64,000 nucleotides of DNA. Origin: Zantedeschia hybrid cultivar (lineage: Eukaryota; Streptophyta; Magnoliopsida; Alismatales; Araceae). The position numbers were made by a program, and so were the translations under genes. Shown in pieces: positions 11,416-25,000 of this stretch; positions within the stretch are counted from its first letter, which is position 1, and the number at the start of each line of letters is the position of its first letter. The stretch is taken from contig JARZZO010000014.1 of NCBI GenBank assembly GCA_030544215.1, forward strand, positions 15,286,234 through 15,350,233. The letters are read 5' to 3'. The notes beneath the pieces are model-generated. The model was not told the origin of the DNA. It did no database searches and saw only the letters and a program-made list of their open reading frames with translations.

Positions 11416-12799
11416 CAAGATCTACCTCCTTCACATTATAATCCACGTGAATTTTCAATCTCTCGATATTAGGTGTTACTGTTCGCTTGTCAGAGCCATC
11501 GCCGTGATAAGCGGAAATTTCGGAGGCACCTCTCATGGTGGTTGTCTTCGGTATCCTCTTGGAGGAGGGGGCTCTGATGCCCAGCTTCTTCTCCCCCTCT
11601 CCCCCAAGGTTTTCCTTTTTCCAATCTCAGTTTCCCCTTTCCTTCTCTTCCTTCTCTATGCAACCATAGCTCCCAGATCTCCTCCGCCCTTTCCTCTTGT
11701 TAGATCTCTTTCACCCTCCGTTCTTGTCACTAGACGCCATTTTCTTCAACCCCCGCCTCTCGTCGTCAATTTTGTTGTTTCCACCATTTTTCTTCCCCAC
11801 CCATCTCGCCTTTAGCACTCCTCCGTCGTCCCCCTTACTCCCTCTCCCTCACCTGACCAGTTTCACCTAAATCTTGACAGCCCCCCTCGTCCTCGACAAC
11901 CCTACTTCCCCTCCCCACCATTCTCTCTCTGCCCTTGATCTTAAACCCTAGTTCCCATCCATCCCATCACCTCACCAATCAACCCCCCCAACCTCCGGCC
12001 TTCAGCCTCCCCGGTTGCTCGCTTCCCTCTCTAGCCACCTTCATTTGTCTAGCCATCCACCCCCCTAGTCTTTCTGTCTTTCTTTTCTCCCTCCCCTCAC
12101 CTTCCTCTACTTGTTTTACGTCGCCCCCTTTCTCTTCCCCTCGGCCAATCTTACCCATCCCTTCTCTTAGGGTTTCCCTAGTTTTGTCCCTGCCCTGGTG
12201 GGACTTTTGTTGAGGATTTGGAGATTGGCCTCTCTTCTCGGCTCCAGCGTAGTATTGCTCCCCTTTTCTTGTGTTTTTTTTTTCTCTTTGTGCATATTGG
12301 AGATCTTGGATTGAACAACCTCATCGGAGTGTTTCTAATTGTTCTTGCTCACTTTGGGATGATTCCCGGGATCTTGGTTCCCCCTTGGTGGTACTCGAGA
12401 TATTGTGCGTCTTTTGTGTATTCGTTTACGACATACATCACCGAGCCCCCAATTAAACTGCATCAAGATGCAGCTTTGTTCGGCGTTGCTCCGCAAACAC
12501 TGCTATGGAAGTCCCCTCCCCTACTAGTGAGGCCCACTTTTGGATGCTCCAACATCAGCTTTGTCCTCCATTCGACGACGATGTCCGACGGCTTCTCCAA
12601 CTAAGGTTTTACCTCCTATGTTTTATTGTGTTTCCTCCGGTCTATTGGAGTTTCATATCTACTTTAAATTTGCGTGTGTTTTGTGCCTTGGCCGGATGGA
12701 TGTACTATCCTCTCTGGCCAGCTGGCCGATCATCTTTGTTTATATCTTTTTTTTCTTTTGTTAAGTAAAATAAGAGTTATTAATGTTAAAAAAAAAAAA
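11416..12799 (+). mobile_element. Pyrimidine-rich block ending in poly(A), possible retroposed sequence
   Basis: About 1.4 kb of C/T-rich plus-strand sequence ends in an A12 run (12788-12799). The bases after the tail (AGATTTACTTTT) resemble those before the block (AGATCTACCTCC), differing only by C/T transitions, which could be a decayed target duplication. No reverse transcriptase or other domain is visible, so it could be a LINE 3' fragment or a processed noncoding transcript. Open frames here are low-complexity Pro/Ser/Leu strings. Confidence 0.3.
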
Positions 12800-13072
12800 G
12801 ATTTACTTTTCACGGCGCCGTAGCATTCGTCTCCGTAAAATGCCACGTACCCAGCCCTTCCTAAGCCCGAAATTGATTTCGGGTCGTGTTACGCGCTCGC
12901 CACTCGCCATTCGCTACGCTGGTCTTCGGCATTTCTTTGCGACACAGCATAGCAGGGCAAACAAACAAGCCAGCCACAGCGGGGCAGCATCCCGCAGCAA
13001 CGACGGCCGCCGCCACCGGTACCACCTCCCACCCCCGCGCCGAGATTAGAATTTGAATCGAGGGGGCTCAAC

Positions 13073-16000
13073 ATGGAAACCCTAGCAGCAGCGCCCCCCA
13101 TCGCCTCCTCCTCTCGCCTCCTCTCATCCTCCCCACGCCTTGCTCTTCCGCTCCTCCGCTCCCCCTCCGCCGCCGCCCCTTGGAGGAGCGCTCCCAACCT
13201 CCGCCTCTTCCCACGCCCAGCCTCATGCTCCCCATCTGCATTTCCTTTCCCTCCGCCGCCCTCCTCCGGGTGTCGCGCCGCGCTTTCCCCCGCCGCCGCT
13301 GCCTCCGTTACGCCAGGTAGGATGCCGCCTCGATCCCCCCTTCCCCTGTTTTGTTCTACAAGCTCGCGAGATTTTGACGGCGATGGAGGGTCGTGGATGT
13401 CGCTTGTTTCAGTGGTCAAGGAGGAGGCCGCCAAGTTCGCGGAGGCCGCCAAGGCCGGGAACCTCGTGGCGCTGTCCCGCTGCATCTTCTGCGATCACCT
13501 GACGCCGGTTCTGGCCTACCGTTGCCTCGTGAAGGAGGATGACCGCGACGCCCCCAGCTTCCTCTTCGAGTCCGTCGAGCAGGGCTCTCGGGGAACCAAC
13601 GTGGTGAGCAAGAGTGCGAGCGACGGAGCGAGGCCTCCTCGGCATTCTTGACTCCTCTTCCTTCTTTTCTAGCTCTTATGGTTCTTTTGCTTGCCACTCT
13701 TAAAAAAGGAGGCATTTTCTTTGTTTCATCTGCTTTTCTGCTCGTGATGATCGGATGATGTCATGTAGGGAAGATATAGTGTTGTTGGGGCGCAGCCGGC
13801 GATGGAGATCATCGCCAAGGAGAATATGGTGACCATCATGGACCATGAGGCGGGGGAAAGGAAACAGGAATTTGTGGATGACCCCATGGTGGTCCCCAGA
13901 AGGATCATGGAGGGATGGAGCCCGCAGTTTATTGATGAGCTGCCTGACGCCTTCTCTGGTATCTTTATTTCGCTGCCATATTTTACTCTTTTTTCTTTTT
14001 CTGTTTCCTGCAGGGGGTGCAAAATTCTTAGCATAAGATGATTGTTTGTTGGAAAGTGACTACCTTTTGTTCTTCAATGTTTGAATATCTTCTCATGATT
14101 GGTTCTTTTGGATGTGATGTTGAGATATTTCGGCACTACCCGCTAAATGCATATGCTTGTCCGATATGACTTGGTCTATAATTGAACAATAGCTGTTAAC
14201 AATGCTCCACGGCTTGGAGCCAATGAAATGTTTCAACTTTCGCCAGGTGCTAAATGTGATCCCATGAGAAATATATGGTGATGGCTAACAGCGAACCTAT
14301 TTATTTTTGTAAACATCTTGATACATATGAGTCATCATCTTGGAACGAACTTCATGCTTAGCCTAAGTCTATGCTAAACTATGTCATGGATAACTCAAAC
14401 AGGCACTCACTTTTGTAACTATCTTGCCATATGGTCACTTCGCCCATGTCCATATTCAGATGCATTATTGAACTTCAAAGTGGCTTTTGGGATCCATTGT
14501 TAATGTATATTCAGTAAGTGATGCCATTAATAATTGAATGAAGAAAAGTAAAGATCCTGGGGTACAATCTTTTTTACCACCTCTCTTTTCCCTTTCATTC
14601 ATGTTTAAATAAAAACAATTGATTATAGACGTGAACCTTGGCAAACATTTAATTTTGAAAGTACTTAATTTGATCATATTTTATGTTTTGTAAAGGAAAT
14701 GTCCAATGGCATATATTATTTCTACTTATGCTTGACACCTTCCATCAGCTTCTAGTGTTATTTGGAGGCTCTTTCTTCATATGTCTAGTATGTGGTCAAA
14801 AGTTAAACAGTAGGAAGCTACTGAAACCCAACATGTCCATTAAATGAATTTGTTTTTTTTTTTTGGGTCCTTTTAGGTGGATGGGTAGGCTACTTCTCAT
14901 ATGACACTGTAAGATATGTGGAAAAGAAAAGGCTTCCATTCTCAAGTGCTCCTAAAGATGATAGAAGTCTTCCAGATGTCCACCTGGGTCTGTATAATGA
15001 TGTCATAGTGTTCGACCATGTGGAGAAGGTATTCTATTTTTTTTCTCTTCATTTAATGAGATTTAAAATTTAACGAATTATGTGTTGGCTTCTAAATGCC
15101 TATAGTTAGGTTGCCTGTTTTATGGAATCACCTTGTAGTAGTTGTACTTCATTTCTTGAAATCATTTGTGACTTGGATTTGACAGCGCTAGAGTTATTTT
15201 GCTGTCTTTTTTCTACTGCATAGATGATTCAATTATCTGATTCCTCTGGCATAAGTAATTGAATGTACAATATTATGCAGTCTAACTGGATATTTGGTCT
15301 ATTGCTTGAATCAGAAAGCGTACGTGATTCACTGGGTTCGGGTGGATCGTTATCCTTCTATTGAGTTAGCCTATCATGATGGAAAGAGTCGGTTGAACAT
15401 TTTACTATCTAGAATACAAAATATTGATCCGTGAGTTAGAGACCTAACCATTATTGTGGTTAATATTCCTTTTTTTGTTAATATGTTGTTCAAGTTGTCT
15501 ACTAAACTATGTTCTTCTTCCAACTGTCAGACCAAAGCTGTCTGCAGGCTCTGTGAATTTACATACTCGTCAATTTGGTAAATCACTGACAAGGTCAAGT
15601 ATGACAAGCGAAGCATATAAAAAAGCTGTAATGCAGGCAAAAGAACATATACTGGCAGGAGATATATTTCAGATTGTCTTGAGTCAACGTTTTGAACGCC
15701 GAACATTTGCTGATCCATTCGAAGTATACAGAGCATTGAGGATGGTGAATCCAAGTCCATATATGACTTACTTACAGGTACGTTAACAGCCCTCCTTGTT
15801 CCTGATTATCTTCTAGATTTCCTCATATGCTCCTGTTGATTACATGTTGATGAACAGGCTGCACCAGTTGCATGCATTTTTTGCAGGAGCTATATTGCTG
15901 ACTGCCGAGTGCTATAACCTTTTAATTTCTTTTATGTTTTGACAATTATCAGGCCAGAGGATGTATTCTTGTTGCATCAAGTCCTGAAATTCTTACTCGT

Positions 16001-19000
16001 GTGAAGAAAGTAAGTCATTATTGTTGTTCATACTTTTTGTTTCATGGTTTCTATTGATCTTGTTTGGCTTGTTAATAGATCCGCTAATGACCTTACACAG
16101 ATTGATACAACCTTCCTAGTTCATCAGCTTTACATGATTGTTTTAGCTTTAGAGCGAATGACATTTCACCGGATGGCGCCTGTTTAATGTTCTTGTTCTT
16201 GATGTCACCTTCTCTTGTGGGACATGGTTGATATTGCGAATCGTGAAACAGTGTGTAACTGGAGCAAAACAATGGAATGAGTTTTGAAAATGGACGCATG
16301 ATGGAATATAGAAGTTGGTGTACACATTTTTACTTAGATTATGAGCATAAATTGATGCAGCCGACCCCAAATAGATGGGATAAGGTTTTGATGATGAGCA
16401 TAAATTGGTACTTTCAATTTTGTATGATTTCCTCTGAATCTATTTGGTGGACTTGAGCGTTTGCATCTATTGTTGTGTCATTAATGTACATTGTTGTCTT
16501 ATTAATGCGCATGAAGCACAATAAAGGTCTCAAGATGGGGATTCAAAAATTTGCGCATGGTGCCATGGGAACATGCATTGGGTCGATCAATGCCCAGGGC
16601 CTACGATTTGCATAGTCTGCAAGCAGGAGGGCTGCCTCTTGTGGGGTTGCATAGGGAAGAAGGTGGGTCGAAAGATAGCAGCATTGGGAGGCGTTGTCAA
16701 GCTGTCTGCAACAGACTACACAAGGGTTCTTGTTGTGTAGACCTTTGCAGCTACAAAGTTCCTTAAGCTGTCAGAGTGGAGGGTTGACTGAGACAGATGG
16801 TTGATCCCTAGTTACCATGTCATTGTCAATTGTGTGGAGGATAGGTGGGACTGCTCCCATGCTTTGCTGGCATCTAGAGCCAGGTTGTTTCCTTTGGCTG
16901 ACGTCCCAATGATGGAGTTTGGTGGGGGATCCTTGGGCAGTGAAATATTTCATTTAGTGACCTGCATGAACAAGGCTATAAATTAGGGTGTGCATGATCA
17001 AGAGACCCCATATGATTTGGGTGGAGTTCTTGAGGATTCTGCTTCAGCTCTGGAGAGTGAATACCATGTCCTTCCTGGCTGAGAAATTAGGGGAGGTGCC
17101 TCAAGTAGCTGAAAGGAGCCCTCAAGGATACCAAAGGACTCCATGCTAGAGCCATAATCGCTGTAGACAGTGAGCTTCTATTTTCCATGTGAGATTAAGG
17201 CTTCTCACTGTTTCAGAGAATCCTAGAGGAGCTCTTATCAGGGAAGACAACAAGTTCTCTGGAGCAGGACAGGAGAGCTTTGTACCAGTTTTGGGTCACA
17301 ACCTGCACAGAGTGGAGCTATTAGGACCAGGTAGGCCTTTCAAAATTCAAATGTAAAATTGAAGTTTGAACCTGTGAGTCTTTTTGAGCCTGAATGAACA
17401 CTTGCATTTTGGATGGGTCTTGCAAATTGGAGAGATTCATGATTGTTTCAAATCCCATCATTTTGGATGACTTGCCTAATGAGGTAAGATTTGCAGGATC
17501 GGCTGATTCCAATCCCATATTGACTGATGCAGATTAGAATTGATGCCTAGCGATCTGATTTCAAGGGGGAAAACCCAATTTTCCCAAGGGAAGTGTAAAA
17601 GAATAAAGACTTAAAAACACAAGGAGACCGAATCAACCTTAATTGGCCTAAATTGGTTGTATTGGTCTAGATCGGGCCAATACAGATTACAGACCGACCT
17701 AGGCCTATGTGGCCTGTGTTGGCCGAATTCAGGCTAATATGCCATACGAGCTAGGTTTCTTTAATTAAATTCCCATTGAATTTTCCTGTTAGTGTGTATT
17801 CATTTCTTTTGATTCTTTTCTTGATTTACTTGATCTTTTTTCATTTTTTCTTATCTTGCACATTTTTTAAAACAATCCATGGATCAGCTTTTTCCCTTGG
17901 ATTGGCCGAATCCATTCTTGATCTGAATTGGATCGAGACCTGCTGATCTCAGGTCCCAATTCAGTTCTACCTTCCTTTCAATGAGGGGGCTGAGCTCCAT
18001 GTTAGCGGGTGTGGCTATTTCAATCTTGTACTGGAGCTACCTCCCTGTCTAGGATTCTCCTCACCAGAGGAGCCACCACACTCTAGGCTTCTTTTGAAGC
18101 TGGGGGAGGCAGCAACTCGAGTGTAGAAGGTGTGTCGTTGTGAAGGCATCAGCACCGAACCTGAAGGAACCAGCCGATCTTGATGGGGGTGATGTCGGGG
18201 TTGCTTCTAACAACAAGGTAGCCACCTTTGTCCTCTATTCAATGAATTTCCTTTTGTGTGTGTGTGTGCATTGGGGAGGGGGCCTGCCCATGGTATTTAG
18301 GGCAAACTGCTGAGAGAAAGGGCCTCTTTGGAGGTTGTCCTCAGACTGCTCTGTATGTATCACCTTGGATGAATGATGCATCTGACTCAAGGGTGAAGGT
18401 AAAGAACTCCCTGCATGATGTAACTTGAAGATGAAGATGGATCACAGCTAGTGTTTTTTTTTTTTGAAGAAAGGATCACAGCTAGTTGACTTATACAATG
18501 ATGATATATCTCCATAACCAAGGTCATCTGTCCATGATCAGGCTTTGGCTCTTATGATTGCCCAACACCAAAAAATACCAAAAGTTGACGAGTTCTAGAA
18601 AGGTGGTGGCTTCTCAGCAGATAGTGAAGATTTTGGCATCAAACATGTGACAGATGATGGACACAAATTTTTTGTTGGAATTGGATTGCTTGGCATTTGT
18701 TTGCAGGGGCAGACGAGGATCTCCAACAGGTTGCCGATTACACTAAAACTAGGCTGAATCAGAAGATAAATGCATTGAAGGCTTGCATGGTCATTTGTAA
18801 AGGGCCTATTCTATTCAGTGATTGGAGCGATGAATTTTGGTTTTTTACTTGGGGAGGTGGGACATATGATCATGGGAACAGTGTAAAAGTTTTTGGGTGC
18901 TGCTGGATCTCATGTGGGAATGGTCCTTCTGGGATTTGTCTGAACAGTTTGGGTCTCTGTTTAGGGGTTGCTAGAGAATTGTACGATGTGTGTGTGTTGG

Positions 19001-22000
19001 GGGGGGGGGGGGGGGGTTGATATATTGGCTCACATGCAGGATACATAGGTCAATAAGTATATCTTAAATTGGGTTGCACGCAGGGTACATGGGTCAACCA
19101 GTATATCTGTAATTCTTTGTTTTAATTTTTTGATAATGTGGTACCATCCACCTTTTAAAAAAATATAAATGTATCATTGATTATTGCGTCATATGACTCA
19201 ACTTTAATTTTTTGATGACATGAACATTGTAAAAATCATTTTTGGATCATATGTCATTTATAGATTTACATAAAAGACCATTCTATTTCTTTTGCTAGCA
19301 GGGCAAGATTATCAATCGGCCACTGGCTGGGACAGTTCGGAGAGGCAGAACAGAGAAAGAAGATCAGATGCTGGAACAGCAGCTACTGAATGATGAAAAG
19401 CAGTGTGCAGAGCACATTATGTTGGTTGATTTGGGAAGAAATGATGTTGGAAGGGTCTGTATTGTAGCTACGACTACCTATTACAGCATTTTTATTATTT
19501 GTTTTTCCTTCTAGTTATGAAAATGTACTACAACAGTTTACCAGGGGTGTCAATGGGCCGGGCTTGGGCTGGGCCTGAACATGCCCGGGCCCAGTCCGGT
19601 CTTCAAAGATGAGGCGCAGGCCTGGTAAAAAGCCCAGTTTTCATGGGCTTGGCCCGGCTCGGAGGATTTTGATGTGGCCCGGTTAAGGCCCGGCCCGGCC
19701 GGTTTTGAAGAATTTTTTTACTTTTTCTTCCTGCAAATATCCATTGGAGATCTTTATCAATCTACGAAAATTATAACATATAACATATTTGCATCATAAT
19801 ATAAACATGCAAAATACTTAACTCTATACAACCAAAATCACGTCTCATTGAGTATTCTCATATCTTACATTGACACAATGTTGTTTACATATAAAATTAA
19901 AACCAATAAAAATAAAATTTTGACATATCTGGGTGGGGCCAACCAAGGCCCACATCCGGCCCTTTTAATTCCCGGGCCAAGCCGGGCCGGGCCCGGCCAA
20001 TTTTTTTTTTTTATGTCGGGCCAATTTCATCTGCCCAAACCTGGTTAAAACCGGGCCAGGCCTTTGGGCCGACGTGGTCCAATTGACATCCCTAGTTAAC
20101 CTTTAACATAACTGGTGTTTGTCCGCTGTCAGATCTTCATAGATTATCATGCTCTGTTCTTTGTTAAATCATGTTGGTGAACCAGGGCAACAAAGTTTGC
20201 TTATTCCTTTTGTAGCACAGTCTTTGTCACGATTGTTTCTGTTAGTCTAATGTCATGTTGCAGGCTTGTGCAGTGTGTGCTGTCAATTGAATTGCTTGTC
20301 AGTCCTTTCAATTGGAATTCTTTCTAGATGAATCCAATTCAGTTTTCTTTTTATGCAATACATTAACAATCTTTTCTCAGTGACACATTATGAAGATGTT
20401 CTCAAAGTGGAAAACCACTTTGTACATATTTGTGAAACACTAAGATTCATCTAATGCATTTCTTGTCGATTTGCATTTTTTTTCGTGTTGTGGCTTACTG
20501 ATAATTCTCTTTTATCAGTTTAAGTTGTTGTGAGTATACATAAGACATAAGGTTGATAGTGAAAGAATGTTACGCATGATAATTATTTTGCTACTAACAG
20601 GTACAGAATTTTATCATATGTCGTCCTTAAATGTGCTTCTGTTGCAGGTTGCAAAGCATGGTTCCGTGACTGTGGAGAAGCTCATGAATGTAGAAAGATA
20701 CTCGCATGTTATGCACATTAGTTCCACTGTATGTCATTCTTTCCAGTAGTTTCAGTTGCAATATATGATATATACAAGTTCTACCCTTTAACTTGCCTTT
20801 GATGTGAATTATTATAATTCAAGATTTAGATGTGCGTCGCTGGCTACATAATTCAATGCTTTTTAGCCTAAGTTAAAATATTATGAATTTATGCACTGTG
20901 AATGCTTTTGTACATACATGAGGATATGCAAAACCTACCTGCACAAACGTCAGACATTGTTTGGAAGATTCCTATGGTTTCCTTACCCTTCTAGTTGTAA
21001 CAAGCCTGCAAGTCCACCTCTGATTCTCTGTCCCTTGCCCCATTTGTGGGATAAAACTCTTTCAAGAGTTGAGTTAAAAAAAACAAAAGAGGAATCTGAT
21101 TTGCATCCTTCAATGTCATCTTTGATATGTTAGGATTACTGATAGAGAACTTGCTTGAATCTTGTGAAATAGATAAAAAATACACAAGTGAAAGTAAGGA
21201 GTATGCTGTAGTGAAAAAGTTGAAATTCTTAAACATGGCTTTGATGGGTAACGGGTTATGCAGGAGGTTACTCCTAAGGAAGGACAAGTGCAATCAGTAG
21301 AGGATCATAACATAAGACGAAATGTGGGCTGATGTATCATTTCTGGTTGGATTTCTTAAGTGCCTTTAGCTTTGAGCAATCTTACCTACAGGGAAATCAA
21401 TATTTCGTCTTGACTGACTGATGTATCAGTAGTGGTGATGAGACATTAAAATTAAAGATCTGGATATAAATTTAATTTGGAAGGACGAATGGGTTTGGGA
21501 GCAACCTCCATGAACATTCCCCTAGATCATTTTCAGTGGCTTGGTTGTGACTCAAGCTGAGGGCTTAGTTCATGTGGTAGAGGAAGTCATATATAGTCAA
21601 TGTCTTTAGAGGACCCCTGAAGTAAGAAGAAATACCCAGCTGCTGTCTCAATCTTAGCACTTAAATAGATATAGTTTGTGAAGGTGGCCAATATGGGCAA
21701 TTCATGTCTTTTTCTTCATGTGCTTGGTCCCTGGAATAGCGGCCATTGTAGATACGAATAATATGTGTATGTAGTAAATTATATATAGTTAGATCTTTAG
21801 AGGGCTCCTGAAGTAAGTGGAAATACCCACCTGCTTCCTGTCACAATCTTAGCAGCTTAAATAGATATAGTTTGTGAAGGTGGCCAGTACGGAGAATGCA
21901 TGTCATTTTGTTCATGTGCTTTGGTCCCTAGAATAGTGCCAATGGTGGAGATAAAAAAAATATATGTAGATTCATTCGTCATTGAAGGTACCTGTCCCTT

Positions 22001-25000
22001 TGAGAGATGAAAGAGCTAGATTAAAGATATATAAAAGAGACACATCTTTGTGGGCTAAGAATATGCATTTTTCATGAACTGGTGTTGAATTTACTAACAA
22101 ACAAAATTGTAAAGTCCTGACCAATGAAATGCAACTTTTCAAGGGAAGAGCCATGTTAGCCTTGTCCTCTGGAAGCCAACTGAAAAGGTTTGATGGGAGA
22201 ATGTCGAAGAAGGTGGCCAGAGTCTTCCCGCATGCAGTGAATCGGATGCGAGAGGTTCAGGAATACTGTAGTTCCTGATGATAAAAATTGATGTATATAA
22301 CATGCTTGTGGACACAGCTAAGAGACAGCAGTTGAATACATATCAAAACTCTGATCCTACTTCCTTACCCTCAGCATCTTGACAGCCTGTGGGTCTGGGA
22401 GCTCATGGATTGATGCATATGCTGCATTGTAGTGTTTGTATTGTCTCTTGTCTGCGAGCAGGCTAGTGAGCATTTTTTTTTTGTGACATCTTGGCAATTT
22501 TGGTTCCTTTTTTTATCTTTTGGATAAATATCAAATAAATTTCTCATACTCTGTTGGTGTACAATCCCACTTCTAAAATTGCTGATAGATTTAGATTCCA
22601 TCCTTACTTTTTCTTTTCACTGTTGAGTTAAAGTGGGTTGCCTATGAAGGCCTGTAAACACTATTGCCTGAGTTAGCAGCCATGAAATGAACCTTGTGAC
22701 ATCAAATACTTGAAGAATTTGGTTTGCTGTTTGTTTTCTTAGAATAGTTTTTAATATTTTTCTTCCATTTAGCTCTCTAATTTTTGTGTTGAGTGTAACA
22801 TTCGGTTCTTTGATCGATTTTGGCTAGGATTTTTCACCAGTGCTTATGCTCTCGCTTAAAGAAAGTAATGTTGTCATCCCCCACTTGTGGGGGCACTCAT
22901 ACTCAGATTTCCTTCACCTAAAGCAAGGTTGTGCTGTTTCAAACATGTTGTATGTTACATTTGGGAGGTGCCCCTGTATTAGAACTTGGGGCATCCAAAT
23001 CAGTGTCCTATAATCTGGTATTTCACTGGCTTGGTTTATATTCTTTTTTAGGACTTTCTATTGTCCTTAAACCATGTGCAAGCTTCTCTTTCATAGACAA
23101 TTTCTGAGTAAATTTCAACGATAATTGTCTCATAAAGATTGAATTGAAAAGTTGGTGAAAACAATTTCCAAAACCTGGGGATCTAGTGTTGGATGGTTAC
23201 TGAATAATTATTTTATAGACTAGGTAAGAAGCCAATTTTATATTTTATGGCCAATCTGCAGGTCACTGGAGAGCTGCATGATCATCAAACTTGTTGGGAT
23301 GCTTTACGTACTGCTTTGCCTGTTGGTACAGTGAGCGGAGCTCCAAAGGTACAGCCTATTTCTGTTGTATTCTCGATATTTTTTATTCAGTTTCTTTTAC
23401 CTCAAATTTTGTACAAAAACTGGTGGGAAAATACCAATCTTGTGATGAAACGACTTCCTTCTGTTGCATTCTTACCTTCATAATTTCTTCACATGGCTAA
23501 TTTCTAGCATTTTCCACTTAATCTATATCAACTTTGTTGTCTATGCATTGCCCAAGTGTTGAACTGTGTCAGAACAAACACAATTAGACAAAGCTGATTG
23601 ATTTATTGGTCATCTGTACAATAGGTTGTTCAAGAAATTGGTCTTCATATGACATAATTTGCGTATGATATCCTACTTTTGTTGTATGACCAAATGCTAC
23701 CCAATATGCAGATTAGCCATTATTTGTTGTCAATCCTTGAACCATTTAAACTAGGTTGCCTGAATTGGACTGAATCTAAGAAATATGACTGTTATCAGTG
23801 TTTTGAAACCCAGACTGGAGTGGTGGTTGAGCAGAAAAAAACCAAGACCATTGGGCAAAAACTGGCAGTCTAGAAAATCAAGGGAACTGTTAAAAAATAG
23901 GCAAGTTTAGTCTGATTCACATAAAACACTGGCTGGTTCAAAGTCAAACATTATGTTTTCTTTTGCAAATGTCATTTAAAACTAATCAAATTTGAAGTCG
24001 AGGTACTACTGAAGCATTAAATATTATCAATAACATGAACATAATGAGTTTTGTGATAAAAAAAGAAGGATGTAATTAAATGAAGTGATCTGGTTGAACA
24101 ATGGTTTTAAATGGTCAATCAAAAAATAGACCAGACCGGAAGGCCTCTCTGGTTTGGCGGCTGATCTGGTTTTCAAAACATTGGTTGAAATACTAAAAAG
24201 TTTAGACATGTTCTAAAATGCAAGTTTGCTTTTTGTTCAACAACCTAGTAGATGCGATTGCAAATATTGTAATTTGTGCTTATGATCTCTGGCATGCTTG
24301 ATTGAAGTTATCAAATCTAAGATTCTCTCCTCCCTTTTTAGTGGTCAGACAAAATACATCCGGCACTTGTACTAAACTAGATTGAGCATTTTTTAGTAAT
24401 GCTTTTTGCTCGTTGGTATTTGGTAGTAATGCTTACTGAACTCTGGGTGTACCAGTAAACCTTTCTGCACAACATAAGATATATCCTTATAGCTGCAAGC
24501 TTGCAAGCTCCCAAATGATTCTTGTTAACCAAAAAAACAGGTGTTCTGTGGATCTTGCTGTATGCTTTTCTCAATTGGTGCATATTTTCATAGGGAGCAA
24601 AATAATTTCCATCAGTTGCAAATAGACTAACTGAAATTCTTTGCATTCAGCTTTCCATATATGTACTTGTTTCTAGCAGTGCCCTTGTCATCGTGTTGAT
24701 ACATGGGTTAATACCCTTGACGTATGAGTGAGCTTATTCTAAATAGGGGAGCTTAGCATCATTCTGGCAGCCAACTGGAAAACATTGTTCAAATCCTCTG
24801 GATTTTGGGTTTCCTGCTTTCAAACCAACCCAAGTTAATGTAATAAATGCTTTATATTTCTCGTTCTCTTAAGACAACACTAGAATGCAAATATTTCACA
24901 TCTGCTTCCTGAACTCTGGAATGTGAAGTATATCTGGTTACATCTGTTGTTCTCATCCACATCCTCTACTGAATGGCTTTTCATTAAAAGACAAGTCTAG

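Noticed and set aside
13317..13370. A small extra intron in ASA exon 1
   Set aside because: GTAGGA to GCGAG would remove 54 bases in frame, but this is shorter than normal plant introns and the donor is weak. The 46-base alternative breaks frame.
12889..13485. A minus-strand gene overlapping ASA exon 1
   Set aside because: It is a shadow of the GC-rich ASA transit-peptide exon, with Gly/Arg-rich low-complexity translation.
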